This document shows positions 1 through 9,502 of a stretch of 64,000 bases of DNA, one piece after another. Both the position numbers and the translations under genes were made by a program. Numbering within the stretch: position 1 is the stretch's first letter; each line of letters begins with the position of its first letter. The notes below the pieces were generated by a model. It was not told where the DNA came from and did not search any database. It worked only from the letters and a program-made list of their open reading frames with translations. Source of the stretch: Effrenium voratum (lineage: Eukaryota; Sar; Dinophyceae; Suessiales; Symbiodiniaceae); NCBI GenBank assembly GCA_963377175.1, contig CAUJNA010001618.1:1-64000 (forward strand), given 5' to 3'.

Positions 1-380
1 CTGTGAAGGGGAAGGGGGGTGAGTCAGCTTTGGAGTTTGGTGGTGTTGTTGTCGGTTTTTGTTTTGGGGGGCGCAGGGGGCCAGTCAGCTTCCGGGCTGT
101 GAAGGGGAAGGGGGGGTGAGTCAGCTTTGGAGTTGTCTTGTTCTGCGGGGAATGGAGGCGAGTCAGCTTCCGGGGCTGTGAAGGGGGAATGATTTGAGTC
201 AGCTTTGGAGTTTGGCGGTGTTGTCGTCGGTTTTTTTTTTTCGGGGGGACGGGGCCAGTCAGCTTCCGGGGCTGTGAAGGGGGAGGGGGGCCAGTCAGCT
301 TTGGAGTTGGGTCTGTTCGTCTTCTGTTATTGTTTTGAGACGAGCAGGAGGGCCAGTCAGCTTCGGGGGCGCGGAAGGGG
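1..380. repeat. Imperfect tandem repeat, G-rich
   Basis: Alternating units built on 'gagtcagctttggag' and 'cagtcagcttccgggg' followed by 'ctgtgaaggggga' repeat at roughly 60-75 bp spacing, with G runs and T runs between them. One more unit reappears at about 716-765, after the minisatellite. No coding signal is seen; the open frames here are by-products of the repeat. Confidence 0.8.
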
Positions 381-715
381 TGCAGAGCACGCTTCTTTGC
401 ACAGCACGCTTCTTTGCACAGCACGCTTCTTTGCACAGCACGCTCCTGGTCAGAGCACGCTCCTGGTCAGAGCACGCTCCTGTGCACGCTCCTGGTCAGA
501 GCACGCTCCTGGTCAGAGCACGCTCCTGTGCACGCTCCTGTGCACGCTCCTGGTCAGAGCACGCGTCTTTGCAGAGCACGCTTCTTTGCACGCTTCTTTG
601 CAGAGCTCCTGGTCAGAGCACGCTTCTTTGCAGAGCACGCTCCTGGTCAGAGCACGCTTCTTTGCACGCTCCTGTGCACAGCACGCTCCTGTGCAGAGCA
701 CGCTTCTTTGCAGAC
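381..715. repeat. 17-bp minisatellite, two interleaved variants
   Basis: Two 17-bp variants alternate: 'gcacgcttctttgcaca' and 'gcacgctcctggtcaga', about 19 units, some shortened to 12 bp ('gcacgctcctgt'). They sit inside the 'agtcagcttccgg' repeat, whose units flank both sides. Long frames on both strands (Ser/Leu/Ala-rich) follow from the repeat and are not called as genes. Confidence 0.85.
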
Positions 716-876
716 ATGCTTCCGGGCTGTGAAGGGGGAAGGGGGCGAGTCAGCTTCCGGGGTGCGGTCAAACGGGTTATGCCCTCAGAGCGTTTTCGCG
801 GCGGGCGGGCTGGTGCCTGTAGGGTTTAAACACAGCTGGCTTTCAACAAGTCACTATTTGCTCGAGAAGCATTGCG

Positions 877-1528
877 ATGGCGACTCTCCCCGAGTGCGAG
901 GCGCGCGAGCGCCTGCTCGCCGCCGTGAGCGCGGCTGACGCACTGCCGAGAGGCACCACCTTTGAGAAGGTGAAGGGAGCTAGGGATCGGCTCCGGGCGG
1001 AACCCTCCGTGCAGCGCACGGACGGAGACGAGCTGGTGAAAAGCGCAACGGCCTGCGCGCACCGGCTCAACCAACGCCTGAGCCGGATGAGGAAGCTCGG
1101 CATGGATGCGCCCGAGCCCGCTGCGCCCGAGCCCGCTCCTGAGGCGCCCATGAAACCTGAGCCCGCTGCGCCCGAGCCCGCTGCCCGAGCCCGCTCCTGA
1201 GGCGCCCATGAAACCTGAGCCCGCTGCGCCCGAGCCCGCTGCGCTTGCTCCTGCGCCCGCTCCTGCCATGAGCATTCGCGCCATCGAGAGTCTCTGGTGC
1301 ACGATTATCACAGAGAGAACGCCGGGCCATGTCGAGATGTGCAGATTATTTCGACGCTTGGGCAGCACCATAAGCAGTGCTGACCTACATGTTGAGGATC
1401 TCCGGGTCATCCGGCGGAAACTGTGGAAGTTTCGCAAATTCATGCGCTCCAATTATTATGACAAAAAAAATGTTCGGCCATTGCCTTGTCAGCGCCTCGG
1501 TGAGCACAGGCATATTTTGCCTCAATAA
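877..1528 (+). pseudogene. Unidentified gene, frame broken by a 58-bp duplication
   Basis: An ATG at 877 opens a helical, charged N-terminal segment (about 75 aa) followed by a Pro/Ala/Glu-rich stretch (PEPAAPEPA). A 58-bp unit occurs twice in tandem (from about 1136 and 1194). Because 58 is not a multiple of three, the duplication shifts the frame, and the second half continues in the next frame from about 1208 to 1528 with an Arg/Lys-rich, helix-like C-terminus. I do not recognise the family. Reading both halves together gives a protein of about 210 aa; either the frame is dead or the duplication is polymorphic. No neighbour suggests a role. Confidence 0.4.
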
Positions 1529-1836
1529 TCTGTTCGCCGAAGTGCAAGCGAGGATCACCTCGCTTGCCCGCGGCAAGAAGCGCAAGGCAGACAAGCTGAA
1601 GCTTTTCAGGCGAACATGATTGGTTCGCCCAACCCGTTTCCGACCCCAAACCCAAGGAAAGCAGCCCCCCCTCCCAGTGGAGGTTCAGCGACTTGCCTTG
1701 TGACATACAGCAAGGGGACGGAACGCAGGGAAATTTGTGCGGTTTTGCGCCAAAAAGGAGCTGAGCAGGCTCTGGGAATTTCCCAGCCTGCGCACGCTCG
1801 ATCAGGCAAACTAGTGTGATCAAAGTTATTTTCAAA
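1529..1836. other. No gene seen
   Basis: Mixed sequence between the unidentified gene and the end of the integrase gene. Only short frames, no recognised motif. Confidence 0.5.
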
Positions 1837-2823
1837 CTAGTCGAGGGTCCTGGGCCTCGGAGGCGCCAGGAAGTCGTCCAGCTGCCTCGCAGCCGCCGGC
1901 CTGCGTCTCGTCAGCCGGCCCGCCGCGTTGCCGCTGCCCGGCGCCGGCAGCGCCAGCTTCAGCAGGGTCTCGCGGCCCTCCGTGCTGCGGACGGTCATGG
2001 AGTCCACGGCCCCCCGCCGCTGCACGTCGCCGTACTGAGGGTTGAAGCTCCTCGCCGCGTTCGTCGGCGCTCGGAAGGCGCCCGCGTCCTCCACCGCCTT
2101 CACGCGCCGCTCGGTGAGGTCCTTGTTGTGCTGGAACTTGTCGGCGTTGTCTTGGAGGACCCTGAACTCCGTGGCCGGCAGCTTCTCCACGTCCTCGGGC
2201 GCGCCGTGCACCGTCTCGTGGGGCCGCGCGTTGTAGGCCGAAGCGGTCTGCTGAAAGTGGTCGCTCCACGGCCCGCCCTTGCGCGCCACCCTCGTGGCCA
2301 GGTCCTTCTTCAGCGTCTGGATGCCCCGGTCCACCACGGCGATGGCGTTGCGGTCCTCGGGCCGCTTCGTGCGGTGCACGGCGTTTTCGGGCAGCTCCCT
2401 GTCCAGCGTGGCGAACTCGTTGCCCAGGTCCGTCGTCACCACGAAGTTCCCGTCGTCCCCCGTCAGCTCCCGCGCGGCGCGCTTGGTGGCGCGGCCCACC
2501 GTCTCGGCGTTCTTGTTCTGCAGAGGTTCCACGGCGGCCTCCCGGGTGAAGACGTCCATCACCACCAGGCCGTACTTTGTCTTCCCCCGCGTGTTCTGGC
2601 TGAAGTCGATGAGGTCGGCCTGCAGCCGGTCGTTGGGCCCCTCGGCGGCCGACTTGCCCAGCGCGCGGGGCCGTGGCGCTTGCGCCTGCCGGCCCACGTC
2701 GGCCTTCAGCGCCTTGAAGGCCATGGCCTGCGTCACGTCGAGGTCGCGCTGCCGTGCGAGTCGGTACAGCTTCCGCGGGTCCCGCACGTTGAAGTCGTCG
2801 GCCAGATCTCTTAGCGCCTCCAT
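1837..2823 (-). CDS. Integrase type A (rve fold), intact copy
   Basis: Retroviral-type integrase as used by Polinton/Maverick elements to insert element DNA into the genome. The frame is open for 328 aa from the ATG at 2823. A helical N-terminal region (1-65) is followed by the catalytic core: D70 in LQADLIDF, D132 in TTDLGNEF, then AVVDRGIQTLKKDL, where the usual Glu is Asp (D165), 32 residues after D132. A conserved C-terminal region (about 185-328) ends in a basic, Pro-rich tail. It lies about 200 bp downstream of fibre copy 1 on the same strand, the arrangement also seen at 44.9 and 54.1 kb. It is the only one of three type A copies without a frameshift. Family assignment is by motif only; activity cannot be judged, especially with Asp for Glu. 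Confidence 0.75.
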   Translation of the reverse strand: MEALRDLADDFNVRDPRKLYRLARQRDLDVTQAMAFKALKADVGRQAQAPRPRALGKSAAEGPNDRLQADLIDFSQNTRGKTKYGLVVMDVFTREAAVEPLQNKNAETVGRATKRAARELTGDDGNFVVTTDLGNEFATLDRELPENAVHRTKRPEDRNAIAVVDRGIQTLKKDLATRVARKGGPWSDHFQQTASAYNARPHETVHGAPEDVEKLPATEFRVLQDNADKFQHNKDLTERRVKAVEDAGAFRAPTNAARSFNPQYGDVQRRGAVDSMTVRSTEGRETLLKLALPAPGSGNAAGRLTRRRPAAARQLDDFLAPPRPRTLD

Positions 2824-3023
2824 TTAGCTTTGTTGCCCCAAAAAGGGGCTATTCAAGGTTCCGCGGATGCGAGGAGGCCTGAAGACACCTCCTTGTTGCC
2901 CCAAAAAGGAGCTTGAGCAAGGTTCCTCTAGAACGAGGAGGCCTGCTCACACAGCTGCTCACGTTTTTTTTTTTACTCAAAAAGGGGCTTGCGCTAGCGT
3001 CCCTGGACGCAGGCCTGCACACA
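2824..3023. repeat. Three ~60-bp tandem units between integrase and fibre
   Basis: Three degenerate copies of a unit with 'caaaaaggggctt' and 'gaggaggcctg' cores, starting near 2828, 2890 and 2970. The block separates the integrase start from the fibre stop. The 45.8-46.0 kb repeat that follows the other integrase copy is unrelated in sequence. Confidence 0.7.
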
Positions 3024-6000
3024 CTACTCGTTCTTCGGCCCCCGCTGCGCCTGCCAGGCTTCAAGTGCGTCCAGCCGGGCCTGGAAGCCCTTGCACACCC
3101 CCCAGAGCACGCTGGTGAGGTGAGAGTAGTCGAGGGTGATCATCTCGGTGCCGTCGCTCCACCGGTGCCCGTCAGGTTCTTCCACTTCGCTCCTGAGAAG
3201 TCGTTGGAGGCGAAGCCCAGCCTCAGGTCGCCGTTCATGTCCGGGCGCTTGTACTGCTTGGCCTCCACGGAGTCGAAGAGCTGCTTGAGCTCCGCCACGT
3301 CGGCCTCCGCCATCTCCGTCTTCACCCGGCTGTCCGACAAATTCGTGAAGCTCGTGTTGCAGACCACGTTGCCCGTGTTGCCCGCGATCACGAGGCAGCC
3401 GGGGTTCCTCTGGTTCGTGGTCAGGGACAGCTGCGTGGAGAGGCTCATCGTCTGCACCAGCGCCTCGTCGTTGATCATGATGAGCTCGCACTGGTGCGCC
3501 CCGCCGTCCCGCTCCAGGAAGACCCTGGCGCTCTGGTTGCCCAGCAGCCGCAGCTCCGGACCGCTGTCGGGGGCCGCGCTGTTGTTGGACACCTGCAGCT
3601 TGCTCCAGCCCGCCCAGTTCTTCGTCAAGAAGAGATCGTCCGAGAAGTCGGAGGTGTTGGTCACGGTGAGCGTGTTGGACGCGAAGAGCTGCGGCGCGGA
3701 GACCGTGCCCGAGCTCGTCACGTCGCCGCCCACCACGCTGCCCGTCGACACTCCGCCGCTCGTGGCCGTGAAGGTGCAGTCCAGGCTCTCGCAGTCCAGC
3801 GGGCCCGCGGACGCCGCCCCGGTGATCGTCAGCGTGGCGCCCGTGACCGCCCCGGTGGCTGCGAAGCTCGCCGCGGTTGCTGCGCCTGAGGCCGTCAGCG
3901 TGCCCGTGGACACGTCGCCCACCGTGGTGAAGTTCCCAGCGTTGGCCGTGTTGTTGATGGTGAGTGTGCTGCCCGTGATTCCGGTGGCTGAGCTCAGCAG
4001 GCCCACGCTGGCCGCGCCGGTGATGCTCAGCGAGCTGCCTGACACGGCCCCTGTGGACGACAGCGTGGCCCCGGCGACGGTGCCTGTGGCTGTGAGCGCA
4101 GCGCAGGAGACTGCTCCCGAGGCGTCCACGCCCGTCGTGAAAACGTCCGTGCAGTTCACGTCGTTGCACAGCAGCTGTTCGCAGCCCACGTTGCCCTGCG
4201 CGGTGAGCCCGTCCAGCGTGGCCGAGCCCGTGAGGGCCAGCGAGTCCGCCAGCAGGTCCGTTACCGAGAAAGACTCTCCCTCGAAGGCGCTGGCCCTGAT
4301 CTGCATGCTGTACAGGTCCAGCGTGCCCGCCGACTGCTGCACCAGCCCGGGGATAGAGCCGCCGAAGGCTCCGAAGTGCAGCTTGGCGACTCCGCCCGGC
4401 GGCACCGAGAAGTCCAGGCGCGCCGTGCTCCAGACGTTCTGCGCGGGCGTGCCGAGGAAGGTGCCGGTGACGCCCACGTAGTCGTTGTCGGCCGCGCTGA
4501 CGTACATCAACAAGTTGGAGGCCGTGCCCAGCCGGTACCGGCAGCCGAAGGAGTAGCGTCTCCCCGGCGTCAGCGTGTAGGTGCGCACGATGTTCCAGGC
4601 GAAGGCGCTCAGGGTCATGGCGTAGCCCTCCAGCTGGAAGCCTCCCACAGTGAAGCTGGCCGAGGCCACGGAGCTCTGGCAGTTGGAGCGCACCAGGAAA
4701 TTTCCTAGCGTGGTGAGCGTGGGTTCCAGCAGCACCTCGCCCAGGGTTGCCAGCGTGACGTCGTCGGCCCCCCCGTCGAGGAACTCGTGCTTCAGCAGCA
4801 GGGCTGAGGCCGCCGTGTCCTCCTCCGCTGTGTTGCCGGTCTCCAGGGTTGCGTCCAGGATCTGGAGGCCGTAGACGTCCACCGTTCCAGCCGTTTGGTT
4901 GGGCAGGCCCGGCGCCTGGAAGTGCGCGCCGAAGTGCAGCTTCGCAACTCCGTTTGGCGGCACGGTGAAGTACATCTTGGCCGTGCTCCAGGCGCCCTGG
5001 TCGCCCACGAAGCTGCCGTACAACGGGTCGTAGACGTTGTCGGCCTCGGACATGTACACCACGAAGTTGGAGGCCGTGCCAAGCCGGTAGCGGCAGGCGA
5101 AGAGCAGCTCTCTGCCGGGCGTCAAGTTGTAGGTGCGCACGATGTTCCACGGGTTCGCCGCCAGGGTCAGGGTGTAGCCGTCCACGCTTACTCCCGCGGT
5201 GTGCGTGGCCAGGACCACGCTGCATCCGCTGCTGGGGCGAACCGTCCAGTTTGAGAGCGAGACGTCCGTGGGGCCCAGGATCTGCTCTCCTATGGCGGCC
5301 ACCACCTCGTCGGCCCCTCCGTCGTCCGGAAAGCGCACTGCTATCTGCAGCGCAGAGGCTGCCTCCGCGACTCCGAGCTTGCCGGCGAGGAGGCCGTCTA
5401 CTTGCGCGATGGTGTAGTAGCTGAGCAGGGCGGCGGCGATGCTTGAGGCCGTTGCCGTGTCCTGGTCGGCGGCTGAGCGGTACGCCACCAGCGCCGAGGT
5501 GATTTGGTTGGTTGTGAACACGTCCTGGTCCGGGCCCGTCCGTAGGCCAGCAGCGCGCCCGTGATGGCGGCCTGGGCGTCTGCGTTCCTGCGCGCATCCT
5601 GCACGTGCGGTAGTCCTCCAAAAGCGCGTCCCCCATTGCGCCCGAGGTGGTAAGGTTAGGCCAGCACGCGGACCGTGATGGCGCTGGTCGTCTCCGCGTC
5701 CTGCGCTGCCCCTGTGCGGTAGTCTCCCAACAGCGCGTCTACCTGCGCCGAGGTGTAGGAGGCCAGCAGCGCAGCCGCGAGGGCCGCGTCCGCCGCTGCG
5801 ACGGAGTAGCAGTCTGCCGTGATGCTCAGCGTGTCGTCGCCGTTGGCCAGCGCAGCAGAGAGAGGAGCCACGAAGTGCAGGTTGCGAACGACGTTGCTTC
5901 CGCGAAGGAGCTCCCAAGTTGTGAAGCCCGCCCAGGCCGGCGCGTTAACAACTCCGCCGCCGGAAAGTTGCAGGGCGGCGAGCTCCGCGAGGATTGCGTC

Positions 6001-7065
6001 GAGGGCGCTCTGGAGCGCGGTCTCGCTGGCGGAGAGCGCGGCGTTCGTGGCGTACGAGGCCAGCAGCGCCGCGTCGGCCTTGGAGGCCTGGAGCGCCGTG
6101 ATGCTGGCGTCCCGGATAGCAAGCTGCGCTGCGACGAAGGCCTCGGTGGCGAGGCCCAGCAGCGCATTTGCTATTTTGGTGTCTACCTCCAGTGGAAGTC
6201 CGTCCACCGCGGAGAGCAGGGAGGCCAGCGCGCTTGCGTCCGCCTTGCCGGCGAGGGCGGCGTCCAGGGCTGCCGTGGTGACGGCGCCCAGGAGAGCGGT
6301 CGAGATCTTTGAGTCCACCTCGGAGGAAGTGTCCACGGCCGAGAGCAGGGCGTACGCGGTCAGTGCGCTGGCGTCCGCCTTGGAGGCCTGCAGCCCAGAG
6401 ATGGTGGCGTCTCTGCTCGCGAGCTCGGAGGCCAGCGCCGCGGCGGTGACGACGCCCAGGAGAGCGTTGGCCACCTTCGTATCCACCTCCAGCGGCGTGA
6501 TCCTCGCCGCTATGTCTAGGGAGTGCTGGTCCACCACAGTCTTGAGACCGTAGTTGGCGGCCACCGTGGCCAGCGTGGCGTTGTTGGCCGAGGCGATGGA
6601 ACCGTTCATGGCCGCCGTGGTGCTGTAGTTGGACAGCTTCAGGTCCACGCTGTCCGGGGTGCTCTTCGTCGCCACCACGCCCTCCAGCACGTCGTAGGCC
6701 GACTGGTCTGCCTTGTTGGAGAGGCCCGTGGTCAGCGAGCTCTGCAGCGCGGCGATGCTGCTTCCGTGCGCGGCCACCTGCCCGTCCGTGGTGGCCAGGG
6801 CCGCCGCCGTGGCAAGAGGCGCAATCGCCGGCGCCAGCGCGCTGCTGTCCAGCTTTGACGCCAGCTCCGCGGTGACTCTGTCGTCCAGGGACTGGATGGC
6901 GGCGGCGTTGTTGCCGGCGGCTGCCGTGTTCACCGCCAGGTCCGTTACTTGAGCGTACGGCGTGAGAGCGAGGGCCAGCTGCCCTGCGGTGACGTGCGTG
7001 CCGTCAGTTACCTCTCCGTTGTCCAGGACCTCCGGGATGTTGCCGGTGACAGGTCCTTCAAACAT
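3024..7065 (-). pseudogene. S74-chaperone fibre gene, copy 1 (frameshifted)
   Basis: Long trimeric fibre of the phage-tail-spike or viral-adhesin type. Reading from the ATG at 7065 (MFEGPVTGNIPEVLD): an Ala/Leu-rich coiled-coil region with repeated VDTKVANALL-type segments; two or more GDYRTGAAQDAETTSAI fibre repeats; two similar jelly-roll-like, putative carbohydrate-binding modules, each with a CRYRLGTASN core; a Gly/Ser/Thr-rich beta-solenoid region (TGATLTITGAAS repeats); and a C-terminal S74 intramolecular chaperone with the SDSRVK self-cleavage motif, closing with the amphipathic helix DYSHLTSVLWGV. The frame is lost at about 5,520-5,660 and again at about 3,160, so it is not translatable as one protein. 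Integrase A follows downstream. S74 domains release themselves after helping the fibre trimerise, so this is a structural virion-type protein. Its presence points to a virus-derived element. Confidence 0.75.
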
Positions 7066-7269
7066 GCTTTTCTTAGTACGTACTTGTGACGTACCACCTT
7101 TTTTACATGTAGCAACCTTTGACTCACAAGGTGAGTCAAACTCGCCATCTTAGTCCAGCGGCTATTCCGCAAAGCACCGGCTCCGCGGCTTCGGTCTTGG
7201 AGTGGCGTTCCGGCCGGGATGTTGCCCGTGACAGGTCCTTCAAGCATGTTTTCTTAGGAGTAGGTCATT

Positions 7270-7460
7270 AACGCAGGGGTTGTCGCAGCGCGCCCTCACA
7301 GGCGTCGCCGCTTGGAGGTATGTTTGACATACCACCCCCTCTTCGGCACAAGTTTCCTCGTGATTCGGAGGTGTGTGTGTTTTTGACACACATCACAGGC
7401 GTCACCGGTTGGTGTGTCAAACACACCAACCCCTCTTCGGCACAAGTTTCCGCACGTGTC
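7270..7460. repeat. Tandem ~95-bp unit, each with a hairpin
   Basis: Two units share 'cccctcttcggcacaagttt' and an adjacent hairpin. The hairpin is GGTATG-loop-CATACC in the first (7317-7333) and GGTGTG-loop-CACACC in the second (7411-7427), so an A:T pair has become G:C with pairing preserved. Confidence 0.7.
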
Positions 7461-7610
7461 ACAGGGCCCGCACCAGGCCCGCACGTTGGCGTGGAATTTG
7501 TAACGGGGCATGTGTATGTTTTTTTCGGACACTTCGAAGACTTTTCAGCAGTTTCTCAAACAGTGAGAATCTGCAAATTCTCAGGCGAACGCCAGCGCAA
7601 CACCCGACCT

Positions 7611-7653
7611 GCGAATTTGAAGGAGCTCAAACGGTGAGCTCCTTCAAATTCGC
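7611..7653. repeat. 18-bp perfect hairpin
   Basis: GCGAATTTGAAGGAGCTC and its exact complement flank the 7-nt loop AAACGGT. No T run follows, so it is not an obvious terminator. It belongs to the hairpin series of this region. Confidence 0.85.
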
Positions 7654-7970
7654 CGGTCAAAAGCGAGACCTGCGCACGATGGAGCCAGTGGCCGAAATAA
7701 CCGACCACTGCTTCGTAGTTGGTGAGAAGCTGCGTGCCTCCATGCCGGGCAGGCGCGGCTCTGCCGGGCAGGTTCGCCGAAGGCAGTTGTCCCCCCACAG
7801 GACAACTGGAAATTTTTTTTTTCACAGTCGTCGGCTTAGACGACAACTTCGACATTTTTTTTTGCTGGGAAGAATCTCGACCTTGGCGCGGGTTCGGCAG
7901 GGCTCCGATGCCGGGCAGGCTCGGCTGTGAACAAGAAGTGCCTCGGAACTTTGCCCGCACCAGGGAATTT

Positions 7971-7997
7971 GAATTGAAGGATATTATCCTTCAATTC
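7971..7997. repeat. 27-nt near-perfect palindrome
   Basis: A 13-bp stem (GAATTGAAGGATA) closes on a single central base. A homologous copy at 8551-8575 has GAAAG/CTTTC where this one has GAAGG/CCTTC, a compensating change. Both are followed by the same 'cctggtata' sequence and by the constant module ending 'cgagccagt'. Confidence 0.8.
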
Positions 7998-8188
7998 CTG
8001 GTATACTTCCAGTACGACACGAACGTCTTGCGCACTCGGACTTGCCGCTGAACCCGTTGGGCGAGCCAGTTGGGCGAGCCAGTACTATGTCCTGGAAAGC
8101 GGTAGGATTTAATGTGTCGCTCTGACACATTAAAATTCTCGTAATTCTTCATCGCTGCCCATCTGTGCCCAGCGCAGGATTCAGGGGC

Positions 8189-8368
8189 AATCCTGTGCCC
8201 AACACAGGATTGAGTGAGCAATCCTGTGCCCAACACAGGATTGAGTGAGCAACCCTGTACCCAACACAGGATTGAGTGAGCAATCCTGTGCCCAACACAG
8301 GATTGAGTGAGCAATCCTGTACCCAACACAGGATTGAGTGAGCAATCCTGTGGTCACGACAGGATTGA
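8189..8368. repeat. 31-bp tandem array of hairpin units
   Basis: Six units of about 31 bp, each containing AATCCTGTG - CCCAA - CACAGGATT (9-bp stem) joined by 'gagtgagc'. The units are near-identical, with G/A changes mostly in the loop-proximal base. There is no variable spacer, so this is a palindromic satellite. The same stem (CAATCCTG/CAGGATTG) recurs in both terminal repeats of the 25-kb element near 38.81 and 63.05 kb. Confidence 0.85.
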
Positions 8369-8780
8369 CGGCAGGCCCGCACCAGGGAGGTGCGGCCGGG
8401 AATTGGCAGTGGAGGATTTTGTCCTCCACTGTATCGAACTCTTCAATGACGACACGAACGTCTTTGCGCACTCGGACTTGCCGCTGAACCCGTTGGGCGA
8501 GCCAGTTGGGCGAGCCAGTACTAAGGGGCCAACCTGCACCAGGGAATTTGAATTGAAAGATATTAACTTTCAATTTCCTGGTATACACGACCGTCTTGCG
8601 CACTCGGACTTGCCGCTGAACCCGTTGGGCGAGCCAGTTGGGCAGGCGCGGCCGGGCTTCTATGCCAGGCAGGCGCGCCGGGGGCTTCTATGCCGGGCAG
8701 GTTCGCCGAAGGCAGTTGTCCCCCACAGGACAACTGGAAAAAATTTTTTCACGGTCGTCTAAGCCAACAACTTCGACATT

Positions 8781-8901
8781 TTGCTTTGCGAAGCCTTTCC
8801 GGAACTTGGTACAGCCAGTACCCAGTTCAAGTTCCCAGGTCGTGGATGCCGCCCCATCGCCGTGGTGGACGCCAAGACGGCCATCAAGATCGTGATGGGT
8901 T
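8781..8901 (+). pseudogene. Short coding remnant, unidentified
   Basis: A protein-like stretch with an ELGTASTQFKFPGRG core followed by a VVDAKTAIKIVM segment is open here but is cut off into repeat sequence ('gttgggcgagccag') on the right. The pattern of an aromatic-FPGxG loop followed by an Ala/Ile helix faintly recalls BRO/KilA-type DNA-binding proteins of large DNA viruses; I cannot establish that. It is treated as a fragment. Confidence 0.2.
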
Positions 8902-9502
8902 GGGCGAGCCAGTTGGGCGAGCCAGTCCTAAGCCGTTGGGCGAGCCAAACGAGGTTGGGCGAGCCAGTACTAAGGGGTTGGGCGATCTTGGCGTTCGCCT
9001 TCCCGCCACGCCGACCAAAGAGGTCAGAAGAACAGGCGGTTCTTATGTCCGGGAAGGCTTCGCAGAGCCTCTTCTAAGGTATTCCTGCCTGGTTCCACAT
9101 GTCATGCAAAAACCATGCAACATGCGGCGCGTACGCTGGCGTGGCGTCTATGCCGGGCAGGCGCGGCCGGGCTTCTATGCCGGGCAGGCGCGGCAGGGTG
9201 GCGCAGCGCCAAGCCGTATGACCGTATGATCCGTATGATCCGTATGACTCGGCGGGCTGGCGTGTCAGGGAAGAACAGGTTCATCCGACATGTACTCCGA
9301 CATGTTGAAATTAAGCGCGTATAGCGGCTTGGCGCGGCAGAAATGTGAACGCAAGTGGCACTTGCATTGGCACTTGCGTTGAAGAAATTAAGCGTATAGC
9401 AAGAAATCCTGGGGGAATTTCAATGCAGGGTTTCTGCAGGGAATCCCTGCATTCCCTGTATCCCTCTCTTTAGAAGACTTTTCAGCAGTTCTCAGGCCAA
9501 GT
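8902..9502. other. Repeats and two hairpins, no gene
   Basis: Contains further 'gggcgagccagt' copies to about 8970, 'gccgggcaggcgcgg' repeats near 9150-9195, a short 'tccgtatgat' tandem (about 9220-9250), a 10-bp hairpin at 9349-9380 (AACGCAAGTG/CACTTGCGTT) and a 9-bp one at 9422-9453 (AATGCAGGG/CCCTGCATT). Confidence 0.6.

Larger units (their letters stand above)
7066..8780. other. Gene-free stretch rich in perfect hairpins
   Basis: No supported gene. The stretch holds many short inverted repeats with different stems: 7317-7333, 7411-7427, 7611-7653 (18-bp perfect stem), 7784-7808, 7971-7997, 8108-8134, 8407-8431, 8551-8575 and 8713-8736. A constant module ending in 'gttgggcgagccagt' follows three of them (about 8018-8088, 8451-8523, 8588-8650). 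A tRNA A-box-like string lies at 7149-7166 just upstream of fibre copy 1. Confidence 0.7.

Noticed and set aside
2913..4481. Long plus-strand frame (522 codons) opposite fibre copy 1
   Set aside because: It is a Val/Ala/Ser-rich antisense shadow of the GC-rich fibre gene; the same kind of frame lies opposite every fibre copy and shows no motif.
3024..7065. Bacterial prophage as source of the fibre
   Set aside because: Neighbours are eukaryotic retrotransposons, telomere-type repeats and Polinton-like genes; there are no phage head, lysis or ribosome-binding signals.
8189..8368. CRISPR-like array
   Set aside because: Palindromic units are contiguous with no variable spacers, and the context is eukaryotic.
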